DNA of 64,000 nt, taken from NCBI GenBank assembly GCA_025093555.1, contig JAIWNF010000050.1, positions 186,001-250,000 of the forward strand, in the 5' to 3' direction. Made by a program: the position numbers and the translations under genes. Positions 46,735 to 59,305 of this stretch are shown here, piece after piece (position 1 is the first letter of the stretch; each line of letters begins with the position of its first letter). Origin of the DNA: Circinella umbellata. Taxonomy: Eukaryota; Mucoromycota; Mucoromycetes; Mucorales; Lichtheimiaceae. The notes beneath the pieces were generated by a model, which was not told the DNA's origin, did not search any database, and was given only the letters and a program-made list of their open reading frames with translations.

Positions 46735-48579
46735 TTATGTTACTTTATGATCATTAAGTCGAAGATAGTTTAACCGAGAACAATACATAATGGATATATA
46801 GCAGTGGGGTATTGGGTTAAGAAAATACTTTTTGAAAATGTAAGGGTTCCAGCTATCTAGACTTTTCATATCTTTTGGGTCCAACTCTTGTATTTGGCTT
46901 TTTCTCTTCGAAAAAGGAAACTCGTTAGGATCGTTATCGAAATCTGAACTATTGTTTTCAACTGACTCCCCAATATAAAGCCATCGTCGTTGTTCTTTGG
47001 CTGGTGAATCACAACGTCTTTTTTTATGAGTAGGTTTAGATTCAATGGTGGTGGTATGACTAAGTGCAAGAGATAAAGTAAACAGAGTGACAGGTTTTCT
47101 AGAAAGAATGTTATCGTTGAAGCTGACATTAAGGTTTATCAAAGACATGGATTCCAAAGTGTGTATTGATGAAATATCCAATAAAAGTTCATGTGATCTT
47201 TTGTTTTTGATAATATCGCATTCTTTGATATACACGTCGCGTAACTTTGTACAGCCCTGAAGAAAAAGTTGAATACCACTCAATGAAAAATTAACGTGTT
47301 TTAATTTCAGTTGCTCAAGTACTTTTACTGTTTGGTGTTGCAATCCCACAAATTCCAAGGAAGCATGGCTGATGGTGAGTTCTTTTATACTGTTATTATT
47401 ATCTAATAAATTTCGAAGCTGAACGTTTTTGTGCATCAAGTTGATGTTGAGTGATTTCAAATGCTTCAAGCACTCATAGTTTGAATAAAGTTGCCGTGGT
47501 TGCGGTGAGAAGACAGTTGTTGGTGAAGTTTGATCTTTTGTCTCAAGTTGTGTATCCAATCGTATAACGTTGACCTTGTCAGTTAAACTATCCATTAACC
47601 GACTGAAATCTAAGCATCGACGATCATGAAGTGTCAAATCGTATAAATGACATAATGGCGCCAAGAATGCTTGGTAAATATCAAAACTTGACAGGTCCAA
47701 ATATACAAATCGTATTTTTTCAATATGGCCTTGATGCTTATTGGCAAACTCTGAGAATCTTTGTTGGACTGGTGTAGTATTAGCACGCACAATAGCCGAC
47801 CCTCTCGACGTGTTTTCCAGCTCTAAAATCCGAAGATTTGGGTATCGATAAGACAGGCTACCTAACCAATCTGCTACCTTGGACCAGCCTCCAGGATATA
47901 CAAGCGATATTTTTTTCATATTTGGATAAGTATTGGGCTCGTCAATATCACCAGTTAAAAGTGTGTTTGATCCCGAAAGTTTCAGTTCCGATAACTTTGG
48001 ACAATGAGCGTGGATAGTATCCAAATCTGTAGCACGGACTACAGGTAATATACCAATTAGCGATAATATGCGTATTTGATGAGGAATATGAGGCAAGATT
48101 TCGTTGAAAAGACCATAGCTATTAGATCTCTCATCGAAAGATACGTTAGTCGTCTGAAAGTGGCATAAAGTTATACTTTGAAGTTGTGTTGTCTGGATTG
48201 ACGACAGTATGGGTATACATGAATAATAATTTGGGTCGATTCGTTTCGAACTACGACGGCGATGATGCACTGTTGTACCATCTGGCATTGAATGCCATCG
48301 AAAATGTAATGTTCTAATGTAAGGACATATTTTTCCCAAGTTCTCCAATGCATCGCCAGTTAACACACCATCGTCAAGAGACAATTCTCGAACAGTGTCT
48401 CCAAGTGCTGACCGTTGAATAGTATGATAGGGTTGAAGTTGATACTTTTTCAATAATAATGAGGTATACAAAGTAGGTAAAAAATTGAAAAGCCATTCTC
48501 TACATACAAAAAGGCAGGTATATTTATCATTGCACGGGAGATATTCTGCTATTAAAAAGCTGATTTCTGGTGGGAGCAT
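46735..48579 (-). CDS. F-box protein with leucine-rich-type C-terminal region
   Basis: A single-exon frame of 614 codons, the longest uninterrupted gene in the window. The first 45 residues (LPPEISFLIAEYLPCNDKYT, then CLFVCREWLF) are a typical F-box that would dock on Skp1 in an SCF ubiquitin ligase. The rest shows irregular Leu-rich strands and helices (for example LDTIHAHCPKLSELKLSGSN, NLRILELENTS, LKSLNINLMH, LEQLKLKHVNFSL) spaced like degenerate leucine-rich repeats, the usual substrate-binding part. A Lys/Arg-rich linker (THKKRRCDS) near 520 could be a nuclear signal. Such F-box/LRR genes are numerous and fast-evolving in Mucorales, so no orthologue can be named. Its start lies 196 bases from the divergent ATP2 start. 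Confidence 0.85.
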   Translation of the reverse strand: MLPPEISFLIAEYLPCNDKYTCLFVCREWLFNFLPTLYTSLLLKKYQLQPYHTIQRSALGDTVRELSLDDGVLTGDALENLGKICPYIRTLHFRWHSMPDGTTVHHRRRSSKRIDPNYYSCIPILSSIQTTQLQSITLCHFQTTNVSFDERSNSYGLFNEILPHIPHQIRILSLIGILPVVRATDLDTIHAHCPKLSELKLSGSNTLLTGDIDEPNTYPNMKKISLVYPGGWSKVADWLGSLSYRYPNLRILELENTSRGSAIVRANTTPVQQRFSEFANKHQGHIEKIRFVYLDLSSFDIYQAFLAPLCHLYDLTLHDRRCLDFSRLMDSLTDKVNVIRLDTQLETKDQTSPTTVFSPQPRQLYSNYECLKHLKSLNINLMHKNVQLRNLLDNNNSIKELTISHASLEFVGLQHQTVKVLEQLKLKHVNFSLSGIQLFLQGCTKLRDVYIKECDIIKNKRSHELLLDISSIHTLESMSLINLNVSFNDNILSRKPVTLFTLSLALSHTTTIESKPTHKKRRCDSPAKEQRRWLYIGESVENNSSDFDNDPNEFPFSKRKSQIQELDPKDMKSLDSWNPYIFKKYFLNPIPHCYISIMYCSRLNYLRLNDHKVT

Positions 48580-48774
48580 AAATACATTACAAGAGGTAAA
48601 AGGGAAAAGAAGTATAAGCAGAAAATTCTAAAATTTAAGGATGGCAAAAAGCTCCGTGCGACGGATATTTCCTTTCCGGCGATCTAGCAACGTCACTGTT
48701 GTGACTGAACAATTTGTTTGGTTTTCTAGGGCGCGTCTCATTTTTTTTTCTCGCTTTGCTTTGCTACCGTCGAA
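48580..48774. promoter_or_regulatory. Short divergent promoter between F-box gene and ATP2
   Basis: Only 195 bases separate the two start codons. A pyrimidine-rich tract just before the ATP2 start (TCATTTTTTTTTCTCGCTTT) is typical of highly expressed fungal genes. The unevenness of expected expression between the two genes makes a shared promoter interesting. Confidence 0.5.
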
Positions 48775-50760
<1,986 letters not shown>

Positions 50761-51233
50761 ATTATGTAAAAAGCTTCTTTCAAAACCCCCTTTTTAGTAC
50801 TTTAGCAAATTGCACTGTTTTTTTTTTGTGAAAAAAAAAGACTTTATTTTAAAATAACATACACAAACTCTTTGTATAATTTCATTATTTGATGCATGAG
50901 AAACAAATATCGTTTAGATTACGTTAACTTTATTTTATTTTTATTTTTATTTATATTTTCATTTTATTTTTTATAAATGCCTGTGTGTTTGGATTGATTG
51001 TGGGATAGATGTTTTATTGTTAGTGTGGAGAAAGCTTCTTAATTGTAGTTAGGCGGCACTTCGGGCCGAGTAGCAAGTCACATTGAATTGGGATTTCTTA
51101 GAAACTTTGTTTTATAAATGTGTACCAGGAGACCCGACCAAAAAAAACAGTTGACCTGTCCCTTTCTTAGTTTCCTCAACCAAAGAAATACTTTATCTTA
51201 TATATTATCTAATTTTATAAACAATCGCTTCAA
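50761..51233. other. Intergenic region ATP2 to MZM1
   Basis: About 470 bases. Long T and A runs follow the ATP2 stop. The GC-richer phrase GGCGGCACTTCGGGCCGAGTAG near 51050 stands out but has no clear identity. MZM1's promoter must lie in the last 200 bases. Confidence 0.45.
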
Positions 51234-52044
51234 ATGTCTTCAGCTGCTTCTTCCCCTTCACGACAAGCTGCTATCACAGCCTACCGTACTCTTTTAAGAA
51301 CACAACGCGAAGTGTTTGGAGGTAAAGCTTACATTCTTTTTATTTATTTGGTTCCTTTCAAATTAAATGAAAGTATTCAAATTCGTAATTTTTTTTCTTA
51401 TCGCTATTAGAGGATATTCGAGCAATTCAAGGCATGTTGACATTTTCTTCTTTATCTTCGTATGAAAATATAATAGATTGTTTTTTAAAAAAAGAGCAAT
51501 TCTTCTTTTTCTTTCTATTGACAAAAGAGAACTAATTATTTTTTAATTTCCAACAGCTGCTAAAAAAGAAACTTATGTACGATTCATGCAAAATAAAGAC
51601 GAAACCAATGTCGATATATTAGAAGAGGTATATTAGAAAGAAACGATAAGAAGGAAATGGAAGGTTTTTTAAGAGGAGAGGGGTGAAAAAGTAAAGTAAA
51701 ATAAACAAATTTTGACAAACGGCTGGTTCTATATTATAGAAATTGAAATTAGCAGATCAAGTAAATTCATTACTGCGAAAAAATGTTGTTCAAGGTGTAC
51801 CACGGGACGATAATACCTATGGTAAAGCGACAATTTAAAGTAAAAGAAATAACAATGACTTGGGAAATATGGGGTGATTTTTTTTGGGTTGACATGGAAA
51901 CTGATATAATTTACATTCACAGAACTCCGTATCACCAAAGATATCGAATTGGGAGATAACGATAGTATCAGAAAAGCAAAAGGAAGTCATCGTAAAAATA
52001 GAAAGAAGGCTGCCACTCAACAAGGATGCTGTGGTGGACATTAA
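51234..52044 (+). CDS. MZM1: LYR-family complex III assembly factor (Mzm1/LYRM7-like)
   Basis: Exons 51234-51321, 51411-51431, 51557-51627, 51740-51821 and 51923-52044 sum to 384 nt (127 aa). The product should be a mitochondrial matrix chaperone that holds the Rieske iron-sulphur protein before insertion into the bc1 complex. The LYR-like start AITAYRTLLRTQREVF is followed by RAIQAAKKETYVRFMQNKDE and KLADQVNSLLRKNVVQGVP, the last matching the LRRNVVQG signature of Mzm1/LYRM7. The C terminus adds RKAKGSHRKNRKKAATQQGC and an ending CGGH, a basic cysteine-bearing tail. Exon 2 is only 21 nt. The intron after it begins with GC (51432), the one non-GT donor in the gene; the GT alternatives I checked lead to a stop. 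Gene symbol by homology. Confidence 0.85.
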
Positions 52045-55000
52045 ACAAGATTTAATTTTTTAATATCGAAAAGAAATATTCATGGAGGAAAAGGAATAAG
52101 GAAGAAATCATATATACACAACATTATATTACATCGCATTATATATATACAACTATTATAGTAACCATATGTTTTTATATATACATTTTTACAACTAACT
52201 TGAATTTTTACAAGTCATTGCATAATCTGAAATATATAACATTTATCATCATAAAAAATGTTCATTATGGGGGTTTTACTTTCTGCAGATGTTAGTTTAT
52301 GCAGGAGGATAGAATGGAGGATGAAAAAAAAATAAGTCAACGGTTGACAATCTTTTGTTGCCTTTCATGAATTAGTTTAACAGTGTTTTCAAAATTTAGT
52401 CAACAACACACAGATGTATAACTATGCTTAAATCTATCATTGTGGTTTGAATCAATAAAGTTTCTTTTCAATGATCGTTAAGATTTCTCTTTTATTTTGT
52501 ACAAAAAGATGATTTGCATGTTATTTTCTTAGTAACTATATATCTGATACGTATTGGAGAATTTGATTTACTTTTACAATATAAAAGTATTAATTAACTG
52601 CTATGTAAATACATCATAAAGAAGTACAACATGGAAAAGTCGTGATATATCTCAATCATCTTTCTACTTAAAAAAAGTGAAAATGTATCAAGGCACAAAG
52701 TGCATTTGCTAGACCCTAGTACTTTATATATAATCTTATATTTTTATGTAAAAGAGAAACAAAAGAAAAATATGTATTATTTTCTTTCAAGGGTACCTAT
52801 ATGTTAATTTACAAAAAAAAAGCAGAGGCAAAAAAAAATTTCATCCGTCTCGAACATATGAAGCAATATTTGGAAAACCTTTATTACTCTGATCATTGAT
52901 GTAATAAAAAAGTGTGATAGATATAATTTACTCTTCAAGATAGATTTTTATTTCTCACACAATAGTCAAGTGTTTAGGAAGAGAGTTTGATCAGTTGAAG
53001 GATGTACTCACTAGTTTGCTGACGATAAATATGGTTTATTAGCTTAATTTATCATTTATATAGAGAATCCTAATGTTTTGCTATGATGACATCCATAATG
53101 TAACTTCTTTATGACACTAAAAACATACACTGTAATAACAGATGTAGAACACCAGTTGTATATTTACAAGGCAATAATTATAGCATTGTAGCATAAGATG
53201 ATGCCCGGAACGGTTAAAAACGGTTGAATATCTAAGATATATTATATTTCTCTTTTAAACTTAATAGAGAGCTATTATTTAAGCTGTCCTGAAAATTGAT
53301 AGATAGTTGAGAGCTAAGCGTGGATAATAAGTGATCTCGAATAAATTAAACTAACTTGGGAGAGATGTAAATTTATTTGAGACAAGTTATCGAATTAATG
53401 TGAAATATTTGTAAAGTTGTCTCTAATATTCAACAAAAGGAAATACTGCTTGGTAAAAATTTGATAACCAGGAGACAAAAAGAACGTGTATAGATATACG
53501 TGGGTGTATCTAATCCTTGAATAAACGAGCCACTAGGAAAATGTTGAAGAATATCTCTCGCAATAAGAAAGTAGTGATGATATGAGTGTTTGAAATAAAA
53601 AAAAGCCGCGTTTCTAAGTATCGTATAAAACAATATTATTGAATAGCGTTGCGGTATCATAGTAATGATGATTGTGGAAAAATTAAGCTAACAACTCTTA
53701 TAAAAAAACGTCAATTTATAATGAGGTCATTGAAATTGAGGATGGGAGAGTAAAGTGGTAAAGAAACAAATAATCTCACTGTATTGTATACAAAGTGTAT
53801 TTATAATTGATCCTCGAGCTGTTGTTGTCTATATGTAACTTAATAAAAGATTATCGTCGCTTAATCAATTTTTAATTATAACTAATGCTGTTAAACTTGA
53901 TCCGAACATTTCCAAATTGATTAAGAATTATGTGAACTAACCATTCACTGATAAAGTCATTATGTATTATTATATCTTATCAGGAATATAAGGAAAAGGT
54001 CTATGTGACAAAAATAACTTGCTGGTATCATTAATACAAACTTGCAAACGATATCTTTGTTCTTGGTTAATATACTTGTTCATTACGGAATTATACATTA
54101 TTTATAATTGAGATGTGATATGAATTCTAAATAATTTAGATAAGTTATTGCAGGTGTCGCTAACAATACTTTAATTATCCCAAATGCGAATTAATATGAT
54201 CTATAATACCTTTTTCCTGTAAATGAACCTAGTGTGGTCTTATGAATAATAATTACAAAGACTATAATATATCATATGCAAGCGTGCTTATCAAGAACTC
54301 AATGTATTCTTAATCGCTGTATTCAGGACACCAAAGGGGCATAAGTGATTGAAACTTATTTTATCAAACCTGGGAGAAACAGAATTTTCTGTTTGATCAA
54401 TTCTTCCACGTTGCTGTACTTAATCCAATAAGTCGCCGGGTTCTCTCGTGTGGGGATAATTTACAAAAGAATTCTATGCTGGTATCAATGAGCATACCTA
54501 CAGAAAGTGGCTTTGGTTAAGATTTTCTAGATCTAGCTTGTCATAAGGAGTAATACTCAGTTGAGAAAAATGGTATATCTTAGACGGCCGAAGAAAACCT
54601 TGCCCACTAAAACAAAAAGAATAAAAGGTATGTTATACAATCATATGTGGTGATGGCAGACAAGTCCCTTTTTTTTTCGTGAAGTTACACAACATTTTAA
54701 TTTTTGATAATGTATTTGTTTGTGCAACTAGAAGTTGATAATCTTGTCTGTCGTCCATTCTTTTTTTTTTTACTAGATTTACTTTCATCCTTGTGTTGAT
54801 GATAGAGCTATTAATAATGGGGAGAACGATGATTACCTATCAGCATTACAAGTCGTTGTTGTCCAGGCAATAGAACGAAAGAAGGCCGACAATTTATATA
54901 ACCCGGTGAACACGCAAACATCACTTGAATTCATATGGCAATAAAGAGAGTAATAGCAGCCATGTAGATATATTGACCCAGATGGAAGATATACTAATGG

Positions 55001-55424
55001 AGAAGAAAATTCACAAAGTATAATGTACAGTAATGAATAAATGACAGAAATTAAAAAGAAAATTAGAAAGAAAAATACAAATGAAAAACGCCCCATTTGA
55101 TCTTAAAATGTACTTTTGTTATAAAGGGACTAACCCCTAACTACTCATGTAGTAATTTTAACAATACTTATTGCCACATGCCTGGAAGCTTCAGGAACTA
55201 TGCCCCTGAATTTTGCTGTTGTATTCAAAAAATATGCAAGTGTATTTTTTGTTTCGATTGCATTACCGGTGTACCACTTCAAGTCTTCAAAAAAAAAATT
55301 GATCTTTTCCAATTCAAATGTTTTGTACAACATAATAAAAAAAATATGATGATGGTGGGACCCAGACTATTTTTGTAACAACCACGTTCTTTTATTATTA
55401 TTATTATTCTGCTACAATATACCC
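52045..55424. other. Long intergenic region
   Basis: AT-rich with no well-supported gene. A possible small exon pair lies at 54572-54944 (see findings). Poly-A/T runs near 54660 and 54760. The frames at 55097-55378 show several cysteines (CCCIQKICKCIFCFDC) but overlap the presumed 5' region of the next gene and have no partner family. Confidence 0.4.
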
Positions 55425-56222
55425 ATGTCCCAACAACAACCAAATGATTGGCAAAAACAAATTACTGAAAATTTAATGGATCAACAACAGCAACAGCGGT
55501 CTACTACTCCTTATTCAAATGATACAAATACTGCCTTTACACCACCACCTCGGCCGAGCACAGAAACAACAGTACCGGATGACGAAAAACAAGAACAACA
55601 TTATTCACCACATATATCACCATTACCACCTAATGCTGTAGTATTTAAAGAATCAGATCCTGATTCGTCATTTAATCGATATATTGAAACAGAATATGGT
55701 CCTGTATTACATAACCGACTTTCTGAAGGATCCCTAAAAGCTGCCTCCCACAATATTGTTCAGAACAAGCCATCCGAATCAACTTTACGTGACTCGAAAC
55801 ATTTCGACGATAACGACGAAAAGTTAACAACATTTTGGACAGCACTTGCCAAGGATTTAGATACGAAAAAGAAACATCAATTACAAAAACAAGCTTATGC
55901 AAAATCACCTGTCAAGCATAGCTCTGATTGGTACCAGGGATATGATTATAATGCTACAGAAAGTCATGGATTACCTGCACCATGGTGGGTGGCTGCGAAG
56001 CATGATGAAGACGGTGCTTATTCACTCGGTGCTTTATTATTTATTTTTGGATTTATATTTCCACCGCTTTGGTGGGTTGGATCAATATGGCCTCGAAGGC
56101 CACGCGAACGTGGTGGTAAAATGGCCGAACGATGGCAAAAGTTGAATCGAATCATGTCGATTGGTTTTAGTGTGATATTGATTCTTGCAATCATCATCTG
56201 TGTTGCTGTGTGGAAGAGTTAG
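55425..56222 (+). CDS. Two-transmembrane protein of unknown function with long disordered N terminus
   Basis: An intronless frame of 265 codons. Residues 1-185 are polar, Gln/Ser/Pro/Asp-rich and probably disordered and cytosolic. Then comes SDWYQGYDYN, APWWVAAKHDEDGAYSLGAL, a first hydrophobic segment (LLFIFGFIFPPLWWVGSIWP), a positively charged loop (RRPRERGGKMAERWQKLNR) and a second membrane helix (IMSIGFSVILILAIIICVAV), ending WKS. The Trp-rich PPLWW motif at the membrane and the basic loop resemble a fungal family of serine-rich membrane proteins of unknown role. I cannot assign a function. The start is the first ATG, just after an (TTA)n run. The stop is 203 bases from the RAD9 stop on the other strand. 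Confidence 0.75.
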   Translation: MSQQQPNDWQKQITENLMDQQQQQRSTTPYSNDTNTAFTPPPRPSTETTVPDDEKQEQHYSPHISPLPPNAVVFKESDPDSSFNRYIETEYGPVLHNRLSEGSLKAASHNIVQNKPSESTLRDSKHFDDNDEKLTTFWTALAKDLDTKKKHQLQKQAYAKSPVKHSSDWYQGYDYNATESHGLPAPWWVAAKHDEDGAYSLGALLFIFGFIFPPLWWVGSIWPRRPRERGGKMAERWQKLNRIMSIGFSVILILAIIICVAVWKS

Positions 56223-56424
56223 TTTTTTAACTGTTATACCCTGCATATACCTTATTCTATTATTTGTTGTGCGTATTATAATATTCTATAAAATTCATAT
56301 ATAAAAAAGGAATTTAAATTATTTATTTACAGATAGAAACTATTATTATTATTATTATACATTTTCGGTAATAGTGGTACCATGGTTAAAGGAAGAGGAA
56401 AAGGGAAAAGATAATTGTGTTCAT

Positions 56425-57963
56425 TTAGCGATAACCTGATCGAGTTTCAATACTTGTTTCAGTATTAGATGTCATTTGGGTTGGTACTGGATCTTCCAAG
56501 TGGGTAACCACAGCGAAATCAGCAATAACCATATCAGGAACCTCAACTGAAAATACAATAGCCCTAATAATTAAGCATTTTATTTTAATAAACATAAATA
56601 AAAAAAACAGCGAGAAAAAATAAAAATGAAAATATAGATGCATACTTTCCAGGTTCATCAAACGATGCACTTATCAGCATACTAAGATCTGCTGCATAAT
56701 TCACCGCAGTCTAAAAAGTAAATAAATGATGAGTGATAGTATTTTTTATGATTGACAGCAATGTTAATGAACTTCGTACCTTCATCTCTTTAATATTAAA
56801 AGCCACCTGAACATTCCGTTGAATTGAATAAGATGCAAAATCAGAACTGGCAATGGTAAATTCACTATGCATTGTTCGATGGGAGCCCACAGGCTCTAAT
56901 ATTCCAAAGTTTAACAAGTAAGGTTATTCAAATTGTATAATGTGATCATAGTATGAATAACGTACCTATGCCTAATTCACATCGATACGACTTGATTTTG
57001 ACAGCTTCAGGAGTACATTCAATTGCGATATCCGTAACTTTTGGGTGAAAATGACCAATATAATCGTTCAAAAGATGTGGGTCAACAGTAAACTTATGTT
57101 GTGTTGTTTTTCTGTATAATGGAACAACAGGATCTGTATCACCGTATCGTAAAGAATGTTTCTTTGAAACACCTTTTTTCATTGATTCTGGAGTCAGTCG
57201 ATCATTTATTCAATCCTTCCCCATATTTTAGATTTTTTTCCATAAATGCTTTCAAAGTACTATAAATCTCCTTTATTCTTTTTACCTTGCTGTGACAGCA
57301 GTTTGAAATGAAACCGGGGTTCAACATTGACCACTTCACCTTCAGCAGGAACACCAGGGTCATCCCATGAAAATCGACATTTTTCTAACGAACTCAATAT
57401 ATTTTGATTTTTCCGAAAGACTGTTCTTAAGGTCTAATATATAAATGAGCATTATGATATCGTTTGATTGATATCCATCATTTTTTTTCAATAATATATA
57501 TGTATATAGTAAAGTATATACCTTTAAAAGCACACGAGCTCGTAAGCTTTCGCCCTTGACTGCATGACCACGTTCGTCTCGACTGACAATAGGTCGTTTG
57601 ACACGGTAATGATCGAAGAATGCGGGTGAAATACGAATGATAGCTTGACCTGTCATGGACATGTTGAGTGTCCATAAAATAAGCTACCATATATTAAAAG
57701 ACTTGTTAATTAATGATTCTCATTCCTAATAAGGGTAAAAATATAATGGTTGCATAATAAAGAGTTTGTACCTGGGTCGTTTTAGCTTCAATGTTCAGCT
57801 CTTCACCGAATCCCGCGATTGCATCAATACATGATCCAAATACTGTACATATTTATAAATAGTTTGAAGGAATCAGTTAAATAATATTGATTATAAAACA
57901 AATGCAGTATATTGATTTAAAACCTTTTATTGATGATCCTGGAATCTCTGCTTCTAAACTCAT
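56425..57963 (-). CDS. RAD9: RAD9-like subunit of the 9-1-1 checkpoint clamp
   Basis: Minus-strand exons 57963-57924, 57842-57772, 57683-57522, 57433-57286, 57187-56966, 56895-56780, 56710-56646 and 56563-56425 sum to 963 nt (320 aa). RAD9 joins RAD1 and HUS1 in a PCNA-like ring loaded at damaged DNA to activate the checkpoint kinase. Conserved parts are visible: the N-terminal strand region with IDAIAGFGEELNIEAK, LWTLNMSMTGQAIIRISPAF, then RTVFRKNQNILSSLEKCRF, and the second PCNA-like domain with FTIASSDFASYSIQRN and ISASFDEPGKAIVFSVEVPD. The usual long phosphorylated tail is short here: only about 40 residues after the ring, ending TETSIETRSGYR. Intron 7 uses the upstream TTAG acceptor (near 56564), because the later CAG breaks frame. 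Confidence 0.85.
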
Positions 57964-59079
57964 TTTATTGATCAAGCTAGGAAGGAAAAAGTGTATGCTT
58001 TTGTCATAATGTAAGTAGCTGAGACAAAAAAAATGTTATGCTGCGGAAAAACGTGTAAGTGAGTACGCAAAATGTTGACAAGTTTCACCCCCTTTCTTTA
58101 TTCTTTTTGATTGCTCACTGTAGAGATGGGGTGCATTCAAAATGTCTGTGTTCTTATTCAATACTTTATTATTATTATCATCATTATTATTATTATAGAA
58201 GAGAAGATCAAAAAAAAGGATTGGTCACTTTTTTCTATCCTTGCTTGCTTTTAAACGAAAATTTTATAGTTTTAAATACCTTTTTTTTTTGTTTAGGGGC
58301 TGTTCTTATTTAACTTAATGTCAGTGTATTATAGTAGTATAACTGAAAAAATAATTCATGAGGCGATTGGACAGATCCAGTTTGGAGTTGAACAAAGGAG
58401 ATCATCCAAACCACGCTCTGAGGGGAAGGGGGGGATTCAATATGATGTTGCGAACGGGGTTATCTATATTTTGAGTAAAGAAAAGCGAACGAGCGAGAAG
58501 TTAAATGGTATGCAGGTGATTCCCATAGATCTCGCATTAAGTAGATAATATGATGATTTTGTTTTTAAACCTGCAAAATAATTAGCATATACTCACCAGT
58601 AGCACTACATATATTTGCTATGATACATAATGTACAAAATCAAGTTTGTCATGGCAAAGTTGTCATGGTGATAATCTAAAAACTGAAATATAAATAAAAA
58701 ATAGTTTCCTTTTCCCTTTTCCCTGTTCCTTTTTTTCTTAATTTTTTCTTGCTGGTTGTATACAATCTACAAATCAACATACAATACTATATTATATAAA
58801 CCCGATAAACAAGAACAATAAGGAGTAGCAAATCATTTTTGTATACGAAAAAATAATAAAATAAAGGTAGGAGAACTTCGGGTTCATATTTTTGGTTGAT
58901 CACTCCCTTTTCAGGGAATGATTGAATAAGTCGCTTATTTCTTTACGCCCTTTACTTATCCGTCATACTTTTCTCTCTTTCTCTCTTTTTTTTATTTTAT
59001 TTTTCATTTCATTTTACCTTTATTTTACCTTTATTTCCCTTTCCATTCCTTTGGCCCACATTCTAGTTAAAGATTATTA

Positions 59080-59113
<34 letters not shown>

Positions 59114-59305
59114 AATATAGCATTTGTCTTTTTTAATCTTTAACTCACAGTATATCAAATTCTGTTCTTTTTCTCCTTCCCGCTCCCTTGCTTTGAAACA
59201 TTTAACTAACTCTACTTTTTTTTTCTTTTTCTTCATTTTCAAAAGAATCATCCTTCTAATTCTTTTGCTTTAAGCCTCACCGACCCCCTTCCCTTTCAAT
59301 TGTTT
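57964..59305. promoter_or_regulatory. Divergent upstream region of RAD9 and the formin
   Basis: About 1.34 kb with no supported gene. A run of 31 T lies at 59082-59112, followed by long pyrimidine-rich tracts to the formin start, probably a nucleosome-free promoter. A frame at 58318-58548 (76 codons) has no motif I recognise. Confidence 0.4.
59082..59112 (+). repeat. Poly-T tract of 31 bases
   Basis: Uninterrupted T run 194 bases before the formin start codon; length is probably variable between isolates and unreliable in sequencing. Confidence 0.9.
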
